A stretch of 48,813 nt of DNA from Minisyncoccota bacterium (lineage in GTDB: Bacteria > Patescibacteriota > Microgenomatia > PFEM01 > JAFGMK01). Location of the stretch: assembly GCA_016927565.1 (NCBI GenBank), contig JAFGMK010000006.1:101942-150754 (forward strand), written 5' to 3'. Made by a program: the position numbers and the translations under genes. The notes beneath the pieces were generated by a model, which saw nothing but the letters and a program-made list of their open reading frames with translations, ran no database searches and was not told where the DNA came from. The number at the start of each line of letters is the position of its first letter. The first letter of the stretch is position 1. Shown piece after piece: positions 17,576 through 27,796 of the stretch.

Positions 17576-19279
17576 ATGACTTTAAAAATTATCGACTGCT
17601 TAACTCCATTTTTTGAGCTGGTTGAAAAAAAAGACAAAATTAACTGGTCGGAAATTCCCTTCGGTCAAATCAACAAAATTTTTTATCGTCAGCTTGAGGC
17701 TAAGGCGTTAACTGCTCAGTTAGCGTTGAAATTTAAAAAATACCTGATTAAGATCAAATCACTCGGCTACAACGGCGTTATTCTCGATGATTTGGCCCAT
17801 ATGGTCAATTTGCCTTTTCTTAATAAAAGGCATCAAAAAATTCTGACCAATTTTCGACAATTGTATTCCCGTCTAATTAAAATCTGCCGCCAGGCAGACA
17901 TTGAAGTGTGGGTCAATACTGATTATATGTTTTCCAACAAACAAATTGAAAAATACTGCCAAGCCAAAAAAATCTCCCGGGCAGCCATTTTTAAGCTCTA
18001 TTTAAGGAAGATTTTCAAGGAATATCCGGTTGCCGGCATAATTGTCAGAATCGGCGAGAGCGATGGAACTGATGTCAAGGATATTTTTAAAAGCAAACTG
18101 GCAATCAGAAAACCAGAAGAACTAAACAGTTTTTTAAAAGAAATCCTGCCGGTTTTTGAAAAAAGCGGCAAGTATTTAATTTTAAGAACCTGGACAGTCG
18201 GCGCTTACCAAATCGGAGATTTGATGTGGAACAAAAAAACTTTTCTGGAAAGCTTCAAGCAAATCAGGAACCGGCAATTAATCATTTCTCTTAAACCGGC
18301 AGAGGCTGATTTTTTCAAATACCTTGAATTATCAAAGATATTTTTTTTAACTGATCATCAGAAAATGTTAGAACTTCAAGCCAGAAGAGAATATGATGGC
18401 TTCGGCCAAATACCAAACTTTATCGGCTGGCAATATTACCGATATCTCCGACAACTCAAGGACAGAAAAGACATTATCGGGATCAGCGTCTGGTGTCAGG
18501 GCGGCGGCTGGTCTTATTTCAAAGATCTCACTTTCGGCAAAAACAGCTCTATCTGGAACGAGCTGAACACCTATGCTATTTTAGAGCTTTTGAAAACAGC
18601 CTCCGAACCGGCGGCGATTATTCGAAAATTTTTTGAATCAAGAAGTGCCTGCCAAAAAAAAGAGATTGTCGAGATTCTCGAACTGTTCGAACAATGCTTC
18701 CGACAATTGTACTATGACCTGGCTGATCAGCAGTTTTATTTCAGAAGGATCAGAGTGCCTCCCGTAATCAGTGTTTGGTGGCAAACTATTTCCGTCAACA
18801 GTCTGACCATGGCTATCTTTCAGACATTTAATCAAAACTTTTCTCCGAATCAGGCGGAAAAAATTATTCGGCAGCTAAAACAAAAAAAGCAAAAATTAAA
18901 AAAAACAGTACTATATCCGTCCCTAAATTTCGGCTGCCGGACAATGGAACTGATCTTTTTAACCAGACAATATATGCGGCTTCCAGGTCAAATAAACTAC
19001 ACCAAGCTGATAAATTACTATCAAAAATATTCCCGCCAATACCCAACTCATTACCAATTGGAGATCCAAAAACCCGGCCTGAATAGCCGGATAAAGCTGG
19101 AAATGGCCAAGTTACTAAGCAAAATCCTTATCAGGAAACAACAAGATTACCGCTTGATCGATCGGGTTTTATTATCTCCACCAGCCGCGAAAATTTTATT
19201 ATTTTTTGGCAAAAGACTGGATTTTCTGCCATCATTTGTCAATAAAGAGGCCATGCCAATCGAAAAGATCCTCAGCTAG
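17576..19279 (+). CDS. Putative TIM-barrel glycoside-hydrolase-like protein (GH67-like at best), function unknown
   Basis: KSLGYNGVILDDLAHM, VAGIIVRIGESDGTD, ARREYDGFGQIPNFIGWQYYRYL, GISVWCQGGGWS, NSSIWNELNTY; (beta-alpha)8-like pattern. Confidence 0.5.
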   Translation: MTLKIIDCLTPFFELVEKKDKINWSEIPFGQINKIFYRQLEAKALTAQLALKFKKYLIKIKSLGYNGVILDDLAHMVNLPFLNKRHQKILTNFRQLYSRLIKICRQADIEVWVNTDYMFSNKQIEKYCQAKKISRAAIFKLYLRKIFKEYPVAGIIVRIGESDGTDVKDIFKSKLAIRKPEELNSFLKEILPVFEKSGKYLILRTWTVGAYQIGDLMWNKKTFLESFKQIRNRQLIISLKPAEADFFKYLELSKIFFLTDHQKMLELQARREYDGFGQIPNFIGWQYYRYLRQLKDRKDIIGISVWCQGGGWSYFKDLTFGKNSSIWNELNTYAILELLKTASEPAAIIRKFFESRSACQKKEIVEILELFEQCFRQLYYDLADQQFYFRRIRVPPVISVWWQTISVNSLTMAIFQTFNQNFSPNQAEKIIRQLKQKKQKLKKTVLYPSLNFGCRTMELIFLTRQYMRLPGQINYTKLINYYQKYSRQYPTHYQLEIQKPGLNSRIKLEMAKLLSKILIRKQQDYRLIDRVLLSPPAAKILLFFGKRLDFLPSFVNKEAMPIEKILS

Positions 19280-19380
19280 CCCAATTATTGCTCTCATTTT
19301 ACAAACTATAAACTTACCGATATCAACTCGTTCTACTCACCCGGCAAATGTTGCCTTTATAGAGTCAATATTCCCCCGGT

Positions 19381-19857
19381 CTAATTTCCACCATTCTCCT
19401 TCCTGGCAAGTTTGAGATTTTTTATTTTGACCTCATATTCCTCCCAGCCGGTCCTTTTAAAACCCAAACGCCGATACCAGCTTTGGGGAAAATTTTGGCG
19501 GGCATCGGCCAAAAGCTGAATTCCTTCCAGACCGTTTTTTTTGGCTTCCTGAACCGCCCTCTGAAGCAGGGCGGTGGCCACTCCCTGACAACGGAAATCT
19601 TTTCTTACTTGAACGCAATCAACAAATAGCAAAACCCCCTGATAATAAGGCATGGGCCGGCAGAAAATTCCCCCGAGACAACGATCCCGATCGTCAACCG
19701 CAACAAAACAATAACCGGCCGATTGGCTAGTATTCTGACGCAAATAACTGATAGCAGTCGCCGCATCCCATATAGCCTCAGACTCAGAAAAAACGTCTAC
19801 AAACAATTCTCCCATTTGGGGAAAATACTTTTCGTCAAAATTGATAATCTTCATCAA
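19381..19857 (-). CDS. GNAT family N-acetyltransferase
   Basis: VDCVQVRKDFRCQGVATALLQRAVQEAKKNGLEGIQL...WYRRLGFKRTG. Confidence 0.88.
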   Translation of the reverse strand: MMKIINFDEKYFPQMGELFVDVFSESEAIWDAATAISYLRQNTSQSAGYCFVAVDDRDRCLGGIFCRPMPYYQGVLLFVDCVQVRKDFRCQGVATALLQRAVQEAKKNGLEGIQLLADARQNFPQSWYRRLGFKRTGWEEYEVKIKNLKLARKENGGN

Positions 19858-19864
19858 TTCCTCC

Positions 19865-20434
19865 TTATTGGTTGTCCTTGATAATTTTTAAAAGCTCGGG
19901 AAATTTGATAAAGCCGGGGCTGGCTTCAAGATTAAAATGTTTTTTATCAGGAATAATGGTTGGCCTGACTCTTAATCTTTGGGATAAAAAATCAGTTTGT
20001 TCCCGGGAAATATAAGGATCATCCGGCGACCAGATCAGGACGATTTTCTTAACCTGGGAGCGAATTTTCTCCCAATTGTATTCCTTGGCAAACAAGCCCC
20101 GGCAACCCCAACCTTCGTCTTTATAAAAACCGGCAACTGAAACAGCCAGACCCACCTCTTTACCCGGAGGTAACTCATGCAAAAGACCAAAAACCGCCGT
20201 CGCGCCGGAACTGTGACCAATCAGGATGCTTTCCCGGTTAAAATCAAAATTTTTTAAGAAAAGCCAATATCGAGCCAGATTGGGTTCCCAAGCCTGAGGC
20301 AATTCCGGCAAAAAAACTTGGTAGTCTAATTGTTCCAATTTTTTTTTAAGCCAGGGGAACCAGTTATTAAATCTTTGTTGTTGCTTTTTCCCAAAATCAG
20401 TTCCGTGTAAAATTAGAGCATTTTTCATTTTCAA
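19865..20434 (-). CDS. RBBP9/YdeN-type alpha/beta hydrolase
   Basis: LILHGT, ESILIGHSSGATAVFGLL, IWSPDDPYI, HFNLEAS. Confidence 0.82.
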   Translation of the reverse strand: MKMKNALILHGTDFGKKQQQRFNNWFPWLKKKLEQLDYQVFLPELPQAWEPNLARYWLFLKNFDFNRESILIGHSSGATAVFGLLHELPPGKEVGLAVSVAGFYKDEGWGCRGLFAKEYNWEKIRSQVKKIVLIWSPDDPYISREQTDFLSQRLRVRPTIIPDKKHFNLEASPGFIKFPELLKIIKDNQ

Positions 20435-20614
20435 TCACTCCCGGCTAATTTCTTTAGCATGACCAGACTGGCTGTTTTTTGCCTGAGCAACTAAAGAAAG
20501 CTTATTTGTCTGTATTTTACTTTAAACAGTTTTCAGATTAAAGATAAACAATTCCAAAATCAGAGCAAAAAACCGGGGGCCAAATGATCTTTTCAGCCAA
20601 ATTTTGTCAAACTC

Positions 20615-21061
20615 CTACCGCTTTGGAGACTGTTTTTTGTGGCGGGCACGGCCGGCTTGGCCGGCTTTTCTTCTTTCCCTTGTCCGGGAATCCCGAGTCA
20701 GAAGTTTATGCTTTTTTAAAATAGTGTGGAATTTTTCCGGATTAGTTTTATCCAATGCCCTGGATAAACCATGGACTACCGCCGTTAGTTGCGATACTTT
20801 TCCTGACCCAGTCACCCGGGCTGTCAGATAGTATTTGCCTAGACAGTCACAAATTTTCAACGGCTGGGTATAATGAAATTCAGCTACTTTGCCGGGGAAA
20901 TAATCGGCAATTGGCTGATTATTAACCAGACTGGCCTGCTTCCCTTTGTAAAGCCTTACTCTGGCCGAGGCGCTTCGACGCCGGCCGACAGCGTAAACAA
21001 ACTCCCGGGAAGCTTTTTTCGGGGCTGGTTTCTTAGTCATTTTTACTTTTTTCTTCGGCAT
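20615..21061 (-). CDS. rpsI: 30S ribosomal protein S9
   Basis: AVGRRRSASARVRLYKG ... LTRDSRTRERRKAGQAGRARHKKQSPKR. Confidence 0.97.
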   Translation of the reverse strand: MPKKKVKMTKKPAPKKASREFVYAVGRRRSASARVRLYKGKQASLVNNQPIADYFPGKVAEFHYTQPLKICDCLGKYYLTARVTGSGKVSQLTAVVHGLSRALDKTNPEKFHTILKKHKLLTRDSRTRERRKAGQAGRARHKKQSPKR

Positions 21062-21086
21062 TTTTTTTGATATATGCAGTTATTAA

Positions 21087-21512
21087 TTATTTTTCACCTT
21101 TGAACTTATCTTCATAAGGATGCTTCTCATCAACAAAAACCTTTAATCTTGCCAGTCTTTTTTGCCTCAATTTATTCTTTGGCAACATTCCGGCTACGGC
21201 TTTGCGAATCACCTGCCGCGAGTCTTTTTGCAACTGCCGAGCCAGAGAAATTTCTTTAAAACCGCCCGGAAAACCCGAGTGGCGGTAATACATTTTTTTG
21301 GCTTTTTTGCCACCGGTAACTTTGATTTGGCCGGCATTAGCAGCAACCACCCAGTCACCGCAGTCAAGATGAGAAGCAAAGTAAGGCTTGTTTTTTCCCA
21401 TTAAGAGTTGAGCTATCTGAGTAGCCACCCGCCCCAGAACCTTGTCCTTAAGGTCAATTAAATGCCAGTTTCTTTTAATATCTGTCAGTCGAGGTGAATA
21501 GGTTTTTTTCAT
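21087..21512 (-). CDS. rplM: 50S ribosomal protein L13
   Basis: WHLIDLKDKVLGRVATQIAQLLMGKNKPYF; start MKKTYSPRL avoids overlap with rplQ. Confidence 0.96.
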   Translation of the reverse strand: MKKTYSPRLTDIKRNWHLIDLKDKVLGRVATQIAQLLMGKNKPYFASHLDCGDWVVAANAGQIKVTGGKKAKKMYYRHSGFPGGFKEISLARQLQKDSRQVIRKAVAGMLPKNKLRQKRLARLKVFVDEKHPYEDKFKGEK

Positions 21513-21513
21513 T

Positions 21514-21951
21514 TTATTTCTTTTTCGGTTCAACCTCAGCTTTTTTAGGCTGTTTTCTCTTTTTCTCTTTTGACTTTTTTGCCGGCTCTTTCTCCGGCTT
21601 ACTTACCAGTTCCAGTCTAACCAGCATTGCCCGGTCACCGCGCCGCTTGCCCAAACGAATAATCCGGGTATAGCCGCCCTCTCTCTGTTTGAATAAAGGC
21701 GCTATTTTATCAACCAGCTTATTGACCGAACCTTTGTCCTGCAAAAAAGCATGAGCTAAGCGACGAACATGGAGAGTGCCGGTTTTGGTTTTAGTTACCA
21801 ATTTTTCAAAAATCTTTCTGACTACCTTTGCCTTGCTTTCAGTTGTTTTAATCTCCTCATGTTTAATCAGAGATTTAATCAGATTCTTGAATAAGGCCTG
21901 ACGATGGTCACGGTCTCTGTTTAATTTTTTACCTGCTTGCCGATGGCGCAT
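21514..21951 (-). CDS. rplQ: 50S ribosomal protein L17 with Lys-rich C-terminal tail
   Basis: MRHRQAGKKLNRDRDHRQALFKNLIKSLIKHEEIKTTESKAK. Confidence 0.97.
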   Translation of the reverse strand: MRHRQAGKKLNRDRDHRQALFKNLIKSLIKHEEIKTTESKAKVVRKIFEKLVTKTKTGTLHVRRLAHAFLQDKGSVNKLVDKIAPLFKQREGGYTRIIRLGKRRGDRAMLVRLELVSKPEKEPAKKSKEKKRKQPKKAEVEPKKK

Positions 21952-21955
21952 ACCC

Positions 21956-22873
21956 TTATCCCTTTTTTAGAGCAACTCCTTTTTCCCGCAAAGCCGCATC
22001 TATAATTTTAATCGATTTCTCGCCTAGGTTTTTGACTTTCAAAAGATCTTCCGGAGCTACTTTAATTAAACTCTCAACCGTACCTAAGCCGCCCCTTCTC
22101 AGGGAATTGGCAATTCTGGTCGGCAAATTAAGCTCTTCCACCGCTAAAGTCATCACCTCGGAATGGATTGCTTTTTTCTTCTTCTTTTCCTGAGGCGGTT
22201 TTTTAGGTTTAACCACTTGATTAAAAAAAGCCGCCAGAATTTGAGCAGCTTCTTTGAGCACCTCAGTCGGAGTAATTGTCTTGTCAGTCGTAATCTCTAA
22301 AACCAGTCTATCCAGATCAGTCCGCCGTCCAACCCGGGTGTTTTCAACCTTATAAGCAACGTTTAGGACGGGCGTAAAAACGGCATCAATCGGAATCTCC
22401 CCCAAAACATTTCCGGATCTTCCTTCATAAGGCAAGTAGCCCACTCCCTGCTCAACCATAAAATCTATTTTTATTTTGTCTTTATTGCTGGCTAAATTAC
22501 CCAAAACCAACTCGGGATTAACAATTTTAACAGTTGAAGGAACATCAATATCCCCGGCTTTTATTTCTCCGGGGCCGGTTTTTTCCAAAGTGATTTTAAC
22601 CGGCTTCTTGCCTTGATAAGCTAACCGAATTTGCTTAATTTGTAAAATTAATTCAATTGTGTCCTCTCTTAACCCAACCATTGTCGAAAAACGGTGCTTA
22701 ATTCCTCTGATCTTAATCTGGGTTATCGCTGCCCCCGGAATACTTGAAAGCAAGACCCGCCGGAATGAGTTTCCCAGGGTATTGCCATAGCCTTTTTCTA
22801 AAGGCTCTATCACAAATTTAGCGTAATCCTGAGACTCCTTCTCCGCTTTAATAGTAAAGACAGGTTCTAACAT
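21956..22873 (-). CDS. rpoA: DNA-directed RNA polymerase subunit alpha
   Basis: FVIEPLEKGYGNTLGNSFRRVLLSSIPGAAIT; CTD LNLPTRIANSLRRGGLGTVESLIK; start MLEPVFTIK. Confidence 0.97.
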   Translation of the reverse strand: MLEPVFTIKAEKESQDYAKFVIEPLEKGYGNTLGNSFRRVLLSSIPGAAITQIKIRGIKHRFSTMVGLREDTIELILQIKQIRLAYQGKKPVKITLEKTGPGEIKAGDIDVPSTVKIVNPELVLGNLASNKDKIKIDFMVEQGVGYLPYEGRSGNVLGEIPIDAVFTPVLNVAYKVENTRVGRRTDLDRLVLEITTDKTITPTEVLKEAAQILAAFFNQVVKPKKPPQEKKKKKAIHSEVMTLAVEELNLPTRIANSLRRGGLGTVESLIKVAPEDLLKVKNLGEKSIKIIDAALREKGVALKKG

Positions 22874-22886
22874 AGAAAAATCCTCC

Positions 22887-23510
22887 TTATCTTGAATAAA
22901 ACTCAACAATTAGTTCTTCATCAATTTCGACTTCGATCTCATCCCGTGCGGGCATTTTCAGCACTTTCCCCACCGCTGCTTTTTTCGATAACCAAACCGG
23001 GATTTTAATACTCTTTTCCTTTAGCGATTGTTTGACCAAATCATTCTTTAGACCTTTGGGGCTTAAAGAGATTATTTGATCCGGCTTTAACTGATAAGAA
23101 GAAATGTTAACCTTTCGATTATTGACCAGAACATGACCATGGCTGATTAGCTGTCTTGCTACTGAACGAGAGGGAACCAATCCCAAACGATAAACAACAT
23201 TATCCAGCCGGGTTTCAAGCAATTGCAATAGGGCTCCCCCGGTGCCTTCTTTTTGTTTCAGGGCTTTGTTGAAATAAGCTTTAAACTGCCGTTCCAAAAT
23301 TCCATAAAGCCTCTTAGCTTTCTGTTTCTCTCTTAGCTGCCGGCCGAAGTTTGAAGGACGGCGGTGCGATTTTATCCCGTGCTGTCCGGGAGGAACAGCC
23401 CCCTTTTTCTCCAACGGACATTTTAAGGAAGAACATCTTGAAGCTTTTAAAAAAAGCTTTGCTCCCTCTCGCCGGCAAAGCCGGCATTTGGCATCTTTAT
23501 ATCTAGCCAC
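22887..23510 (-). CDS. rpsD: 30S ribosomal protein S4
   Basis: MARYKDAKCRLCRREG...LETRLDNVVYRLGLVPSRSVARQLISHGHVLVN. Confidence 0.97.
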   Translation of the reverse strand: MARYKDAKCRLCRREGAKLFLKASRCSSLKCPLEKKGAVPPGQHGIKSHRRPSNFGRQLREKQKAKRLYGILERQFKAYFNKALKQKEGTGGALLQLLETRLDNVVYRLGLVPSRSVARQLISHGHVLVNNRKVNISSYQLKPDQIISLSPKGLKNDLVKQSLKEKSIKIPVWLSKKAAVGKVLKMPARDEIEVEIDEELIVEFYSR

Positions 23511-23543
23511 GCTCCCTCACTTTCATTCGGCCAAATTTAAAAT

Positions 23544-23948
23544 TCATGTTCGCCTTGCCTTTCTGGGTCGAGGCCCATTGTGAGGAATCGGCGTAACATC
23601 AGCAATTAAATCCATCTTAAAGCCTGCTGCTTTTAAAGCCCGCAGAGCCGCATCTCTACCCGATCCCGGCCCTTTGATATAAATCTCCATCTCTCGGATT
23701 CCAAGCATTTTTCCTTTTTTGGCCACTGCATTCATCGCGGTCGTCGCTGCAAAAGGCGTGTGTTTCCGGGTTCCTCGAAATCCGGCTGCGCCTGTTGAGC
23801 CCCAGCAAAGCGTCTTTCCCTCGAGATCGGTGAAAGTAATAATTGTATTGTTAAAAGTAGACTGAATGTAAACCCGAGCCTTTCTTACAACTCGAGCCGG
23901 CTTAGCAGCTGATTTTTTGGCAGGCGTTTTCTCTGTTTTCTTTTTCAT
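23544..23948 (-). CDS. rpsK: 30S ribosomal protein S11
   Basis: IQSTFNNTIITFTDLEGKTLCWGSTGAAGFRGTRKHTPFAA. Confidence 0.97.
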   Translation of the reverse strand: MKKKTEKTPAKKSAAKPARVVRKARVYIQSTFNNTIITFTDLEGKTLCWGSTGAAGFRGTRKHTPFAATTAMNAVAKKGKMLGIREMEIYIKGPGSGRDAALRALKAAGFKMDLIADVTPIPHNGPRPRKARRT

Positions 23949-24358
23949 TAAACCTCTTTCTTTTTCTTAGTTGCCTCAATCTTAGCTAAAGCTTCTTTTT
24001 TCATTGCTCCGACCGTTAATCTTCTTCCCCGACCGGTCCGGGCATTCGATCTGGTCCTCTGACCTCTGACCGGCAAGTTCTGACTGTGACGGAGACCACG
24101 ATAACTGTTTATACTCTTAAGCCGGTCAATATCCTGATTGATCTTTTTTTTCAAAACCCCTTCAACTACCAGCTCATCAACTGCCTTCTGAAGCTTAAGA
24201 ACCTCGTCAGCAGTTAAATCTTCTACCCTTTTTTGATCAGCAATTCCGGTCTTTTCAAGAATCTCCAGAGACCGAAAATGGCCGATGCCATAAATTGCTG
24301 TCAGACCAGTCGCAAGTTTTTTCTTATCTGACAGAACTACTCCTGAGATTCTTATCAT
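23948..24358 (-). CDS. rpsM: 30S ribosomal protein S13
   Basis: LTAIYGIGHFRSLEIL...YRGLRHSQNLPVRGQRTRSNARTGRG. Confidence 0.97.
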   Translation of the reverse strand: MIRISGVVLSDKKKLATGLTAIYGIGHFRSLEILEKTGIADQKRVEDLTADEVLKLQKAVDELVVEGVLKKKINQDIDRLKSINSYRGLRHSQNLPVRGQRTRSNARTGRGRRLTVGAMKKEALAKIEATKKKKEV

Positions 24359-24365
24359 GATCGCT

Positions 24366-24479
24366 TTACCCCTGCCTTTGCTTATGGCGAGGATTTTCGC
24401 AAATAATAAATATCCGGCCCCGCCGCTTAACCGTTTTACATTTCCGACATCGTTCTTTTACTGATGCTTGAACCTTCAT
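24366..24479 (-). CDS. rpmJ: 50S ribosomal protein L36 (37 aa; absent from ORF track)
   Basis: [37 protein letters not shown], canonical L36 at the canonical position between rpsM and infA. Confidence 0.97.
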   Translation of the reverse strand: MKVQASVKERCRKCKTVKRRGRIFIICENPRHKQRQG

Positions 24480-24488
24480 ATTTTAAAC

Positions 24489-24707
24489 TTATTTGTTCCG
24501 ATAAACAATTCTTCCTCTTGTTTTGTCATACGCCGAAAATTCCAATTTCACCTTATCGCCGACTAAAACTCTAACATAATGCATTCTCATCTTGCCCGAG
24601 AGATGGCAAAGTATAATCTGGCCATCTTCAATCTCAACTCTAAAAGTAGTATTCGGCAAGGCCTCGATTACTTTTCCCTCGACAGTCTCTTTTTTTGAAT
24701 CATTCAT
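24489..24707 (-). CDS. infA: Translation initiation factor IF-1
   Basis: [48 protein letters not shown]. Confidence 0.97.
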   Translation of the reverse strand: MNDSKKETVEGKVIEALPNTTFRVEIEDGQIILCHLSGKMRMHYVRVLVGDKVKLEFSAYDKTRGRIVYRNK

Positions 24708-24894
24708 AAAAACTATTGTCTAATTCTACCAGAACTTTAGCTTCATCTCAAGCGGGAACATTCAATTACCAATTGGCGGCATTCACCCCAGGAGTGAAAT
24801 TTTTGAGACCCCCGTCATTCAATCCCGGAAAAGAAATCTGCAGACAATCCGGAATCACTATCCTTGTCAAAGAGAAAAGGCAATTACCTCTTAA

Positions 24895-25719
24895 TTACCA
24901 ATCGGTAAGGATTTGAACTCCTTTTTCTCTGACTAAAACCGTCTTTTCAAAAAGACCTGCTAAACCGCCGTCTCTGGTTACTATAGTCCAACCGTCATTT
25001 TCCACTCTCAAATCGGGCTCTTTTTCAACATAGATCGCTTCAATTGCCAAAGTCATTCCTGGTTCTAAAAGAAGGGTTTTCTTTATCTCTCCTTTTAAAA
25101 AGCAGGGAATGGTTGGCGGTTGATGCAATTTTCTTCCGATACCATGGCCGGTCAAGATTTTCACCGGTCTGAGATTATTCCTGGCCAATTCTGTTCCCAT
25201 CGCCTGGCTGATATGACCGATATGATTACCGGCTTTAACCGCCTGAATTGCTTTTTTAAGAGCTTCTTCGCCAGCTTTTAAAAATCTTTGCTTGTAATTA
25301 CTTTTGCTTTTTGATTGAGATAACGGTCCGGGATCGAAACCATCTGATGACCCCGGATCGTCTGATTGTGGTTGAGTCTGAACCAGAACAGTTTTAGCCA
25401 TATCGGTGTGAAAGCTCCGATAGAGCATCCCCAGATCAATACTAAGCAGATCATCAACCCTAAGCCGGTAATCATTGGGAATCCCATGAACTACTCCCTG
25501 ATTGATATTTAAACAGGTAGCCCAGTGGTACCCCGAAACCATTTTAAAATTGGGCTCTCCTCCTTGTTTTTTAATGAGCTTTTCGGCTAACCGGTCAAGT
25601 TCAATCAGGGTTATCCCCGGAATTACATTTTCCAGGACCTTTTTAAGAACCCGGGACAGCTTCTCCCCCCCCTCGCACATAGCCTGAATCTCTTTTTTGG
25701 TTTTAATAGGAATTGCCAT
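24895..25719 (-). CDS. map: Methionine aminopeptidase (type I) with in-frame insertion
   Basis: VHGIPNDYRLRVDDLLSIDLGMLYRSFHTDMAKTV...GHGIGRKLHQPPTIP...EPGMTLAIEAIY; insertion QTQPQSDDPGSSDGFDPGPLSQSKSKSN. Confidence 0.96.
   Translation of the reverse strand: MAIPIKTKKEIQAMCEGGEKLSRVLKKVLENVIPGITLIELDRLAEKLIKKQGGEPNFKMVSGYHWATCLNINQGVVHGIPNDYRLRVDDLLSIDLGMLYRSFHTDMAKTVLVQTQPQSDDPGSSDGFDPGPLSQSKSKSNYKQRFLKAGEEALKKAIQAVKAGNHIGHISQAMGTELARNNLRPVKILTGHGIGRKLHQPPTIPCFLKGEIKKTLLLEPGMTLAIEAIYVEKEPDLRVENDGWTIVTRDGGLAGLFEKTVLVREKGVQILTDW
25324..25360. repeat. REP-like palindrome inside map
   Basis: CGGTCCGGGATC-GAAACCATCTGAT-GACCCCGGATCG (10/12 IR); shares TCCGGGATCG and CCGGATCGTCT with the RAYT-flanking repeats. 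Confidence 0.65.
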
Positions 25720-25768
25720 TTAACTTCCAATTTAACCAAACACCCCTCCGTGGGCGGGGTGAACGGCT

Positions 25769-26434
25769 TTACTCTCCAACTAACCCGGCTTTTTTTAAAC
25801 GCTGGAAAATTGTTTCAAAAACGACCTCGGGGGGCGGATTACCATCAACTTCTTCTAATATTCCTTTTTGACGATAGAGATTGATTACCGGCACGGTTTC
25901 CTGTTGATAGATTGTATAACGATTATTAATTGCCTCGGCGCTTTCATCTGATCTTTTCTCAAGGACTGATTGGCATTTATCGCACTTACCGTTTTCCAAA
26001 GGGGGCTGGGTATAGATATTGTAATTAGCCCCACAGGAAACACAAACAACTCTCCCCAACAAACGTTTCTTAATTTCTTCTTGGCCGACAACCAAAAAAA
26101 ATGCTCGATTGATTGAGGTGTTTTTTTCTTTTAGTAACTGGTCAAGTATCCCAACCTGCTCTTGGGTCCGGGGGTAACCGTCAAAAACGATTCCCCGGCT
26201 TAAATTTCTTTCAGAAAGCGCTTTTCGGACCACCCCAGTTGTAATTTTCTCTGGTACCAGCAATCCTTTGGTGTTAATTATGTAATCTACCTGTTTTCCC
26301 AAGGAAGATTTTTGTTTTGCCAGTTTTCTCAATGCCTGTCCAATTGAAAAATGAACCAGGCCCAGCTTTTCTTTTAAGAAATCAGCCTGGACTCCCTTGC
26401 CTGACGCTTGTGGTCCGGCAATAATTAAATTCAT
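25769..26434 (-). CDS. adk: Adenylate kinase (Zn-lid)
   Basis: IAGPQASGKGVQADFL, DGYPRTQEQ, CVSCGANYN...CDKCQS. Confidence 0.95.
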   Translation of the reverse strand: MNLIIAGPQASGKGVQADFLKEKLGLVHFSIGQALRKLAKQKSSLGKQVDYIINTKGLLVPEKITTGVVRKALSERNLSRGIVFDGYPRTQEQVGILDQLLKEKNTSINRAFFLVVGQEEIKKRLLGRVVCVSCGANYNIYTQPPLENGKCDKCQSVLEKRSDESAEAINNRYTIYQQETVPVINLYRQKGILEEVDGNPPPEVVFETIFQRLKKAGLVGE

Positions 26435-26509
26435 TTGAAAACTCTTTCCTGTTAATCATTTCTGCAAGGAGTCCATTAGGACACTTCGCAGAAATGATCT
26501 TTTTTAAAT

Positions 26510-27796
26510 TTATTTAAGGAAGCCGTCATAACTTCGCATCACCATCATAGCTTCCAGCTGCTTGGTAGTTTCAAGGACAACGGAAACAACAATTAAAATT
26601 CCAGTACCGCCGATGCTCATTGATCCTACCCTGGTAATTGCCTGAGCAATCGAAGGCAAAATTGCGATCAGTCCTAAAAAAACCGCCCCCGGAAGGGTAA
26701 TGCGGGTCAAAATCCCCGAAAGGTAAGCAGCTGTCGGCGAGCCCGGCCGGATTCCAGGAATAAACCCACCGTATTTCTTAATCTCATCAGCGATTTTATT
26801 GGGATCAAAAACAATCGCTGTGTAAAAATAGGTGAAACCGATTACCAGACTGATGTAAACCAGATTATAAAACCAGCTGTTTGGCCGGAAAGCCTGAACC
26901 ATTATCTCAGCCAGCCGGGCTACTGTCGGATTCTTAACCCCGCTTAAAAAACTGCCCATCATCGACGGCAACAAAACGATCGAGATCGCGAAAATAATAG
27001 GAATTACTCCGGCCTGATTCAGTTTTAATGGCAAGTGTGTTGACTGGCCACCATACATCCGCCGGCCGCTAATCCGGCGGGCATAGGCAATCTTCACCTT
27101 TACGCTGGTCTCGTTCACCAAAACAACAAAAAAAACAACCGCCAACGCCATAACCAAGAAAACCAGAAAAGAGAATAAACTCTCTGCTTCAAAAAGAGAA
27201 AGCGACTGACCGAGAGCTACCGGAAATCGGCCAACAATACCGGCAAAAATTATCATCGAAATCCCATTGCCAATCCCATTTTCCGATAACAGCTCGCCTA
27301 ACCACATCAAAAATATTGTTCCGGTTACCATCGTGACCACGAAACTGATCAAATTAAGCCAGGGAAGTTTTAAAATTATTTGTTGATTCTTCAGAAGGGC
27401 ATACATTCCCAAAGACTGCAAAACCGCCAGGGGAATGGCGGCCAAACGGGTATATTGATTAATTTTTTCCCGGCCATATTCTCCTTCTTTTTGAAGCTCC
27501 TCTAAAGAGGGGATAACCATTGTTAAAAGATTCATTACAATTGAAGCATTAATATAAGGATTGAGGCCCAAAGCTAAAATAGAAAAATTGGCCAAAGTTC
27601 CCCCGGAAAAAATATCGAGCAATCCCAAAAGCTGACTTTGAGAAAAAAGTTTCCTTAAAGCTTCAATATTTACTCCCGGAACCGGTATATGAGCCGCAAA
27701 ACGGAAAATAACAAAAACAAAGAGGGTAAACAAAAGCTTCTTTCTAATCTCCGGGATCTTAACCGCCCTGGCAAAAACACCTAGGATTTTATTCAT
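26510..27796 (-). CDS. secY: Preprotein translocase subunit SecY
   Basis: Multi-[59 protein letters not shown]. Confidence 0.97.
   Translation of the reverse strand: MNKILGVFARAVKIPEIRKKLLFTLFVFVIFRFAAHIPVPGVNIEALRKLFSQSQLLGLLDIFSGGTLANFSILALGLNPYINASIVMNLLTMVIPSLEELQKEGEYGREKINQYTRLAAIPLAVLQSLGMYALLKNQQIILKLPWLNLISFVVTMVTGTIFLMWLGELLSENGIGNGISMIIFAGIVGRFPVALGQSLSLFEAESLFSFLVFLVMALAVVFFVVLVNETSVKVKIAYARRISGRRMYGGQSTHLPLKLNQAGVIPIIFAISIVLLPSMMGSFLSGVKNPTVARLAEIMVQAFRPNSWFYNLVYISLVIGFTYFYTAIVFDPNKIADEIKKYGGFIPGIRPGSPTAAYLSGILTRITLPGAVFLGLIAILPSIAQAITRVGSMSIGGTGILIVVSVVLETTKQLEAMMVMRSYDGFLK

Noticed and set aside
17398-17637. 79-aa minus ORF (or 56 aa from ATG 17568) overlapping the start of the 567-aa gene
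   Set aside because: Partly antisense, no SD; cannot be supported beyond chance.
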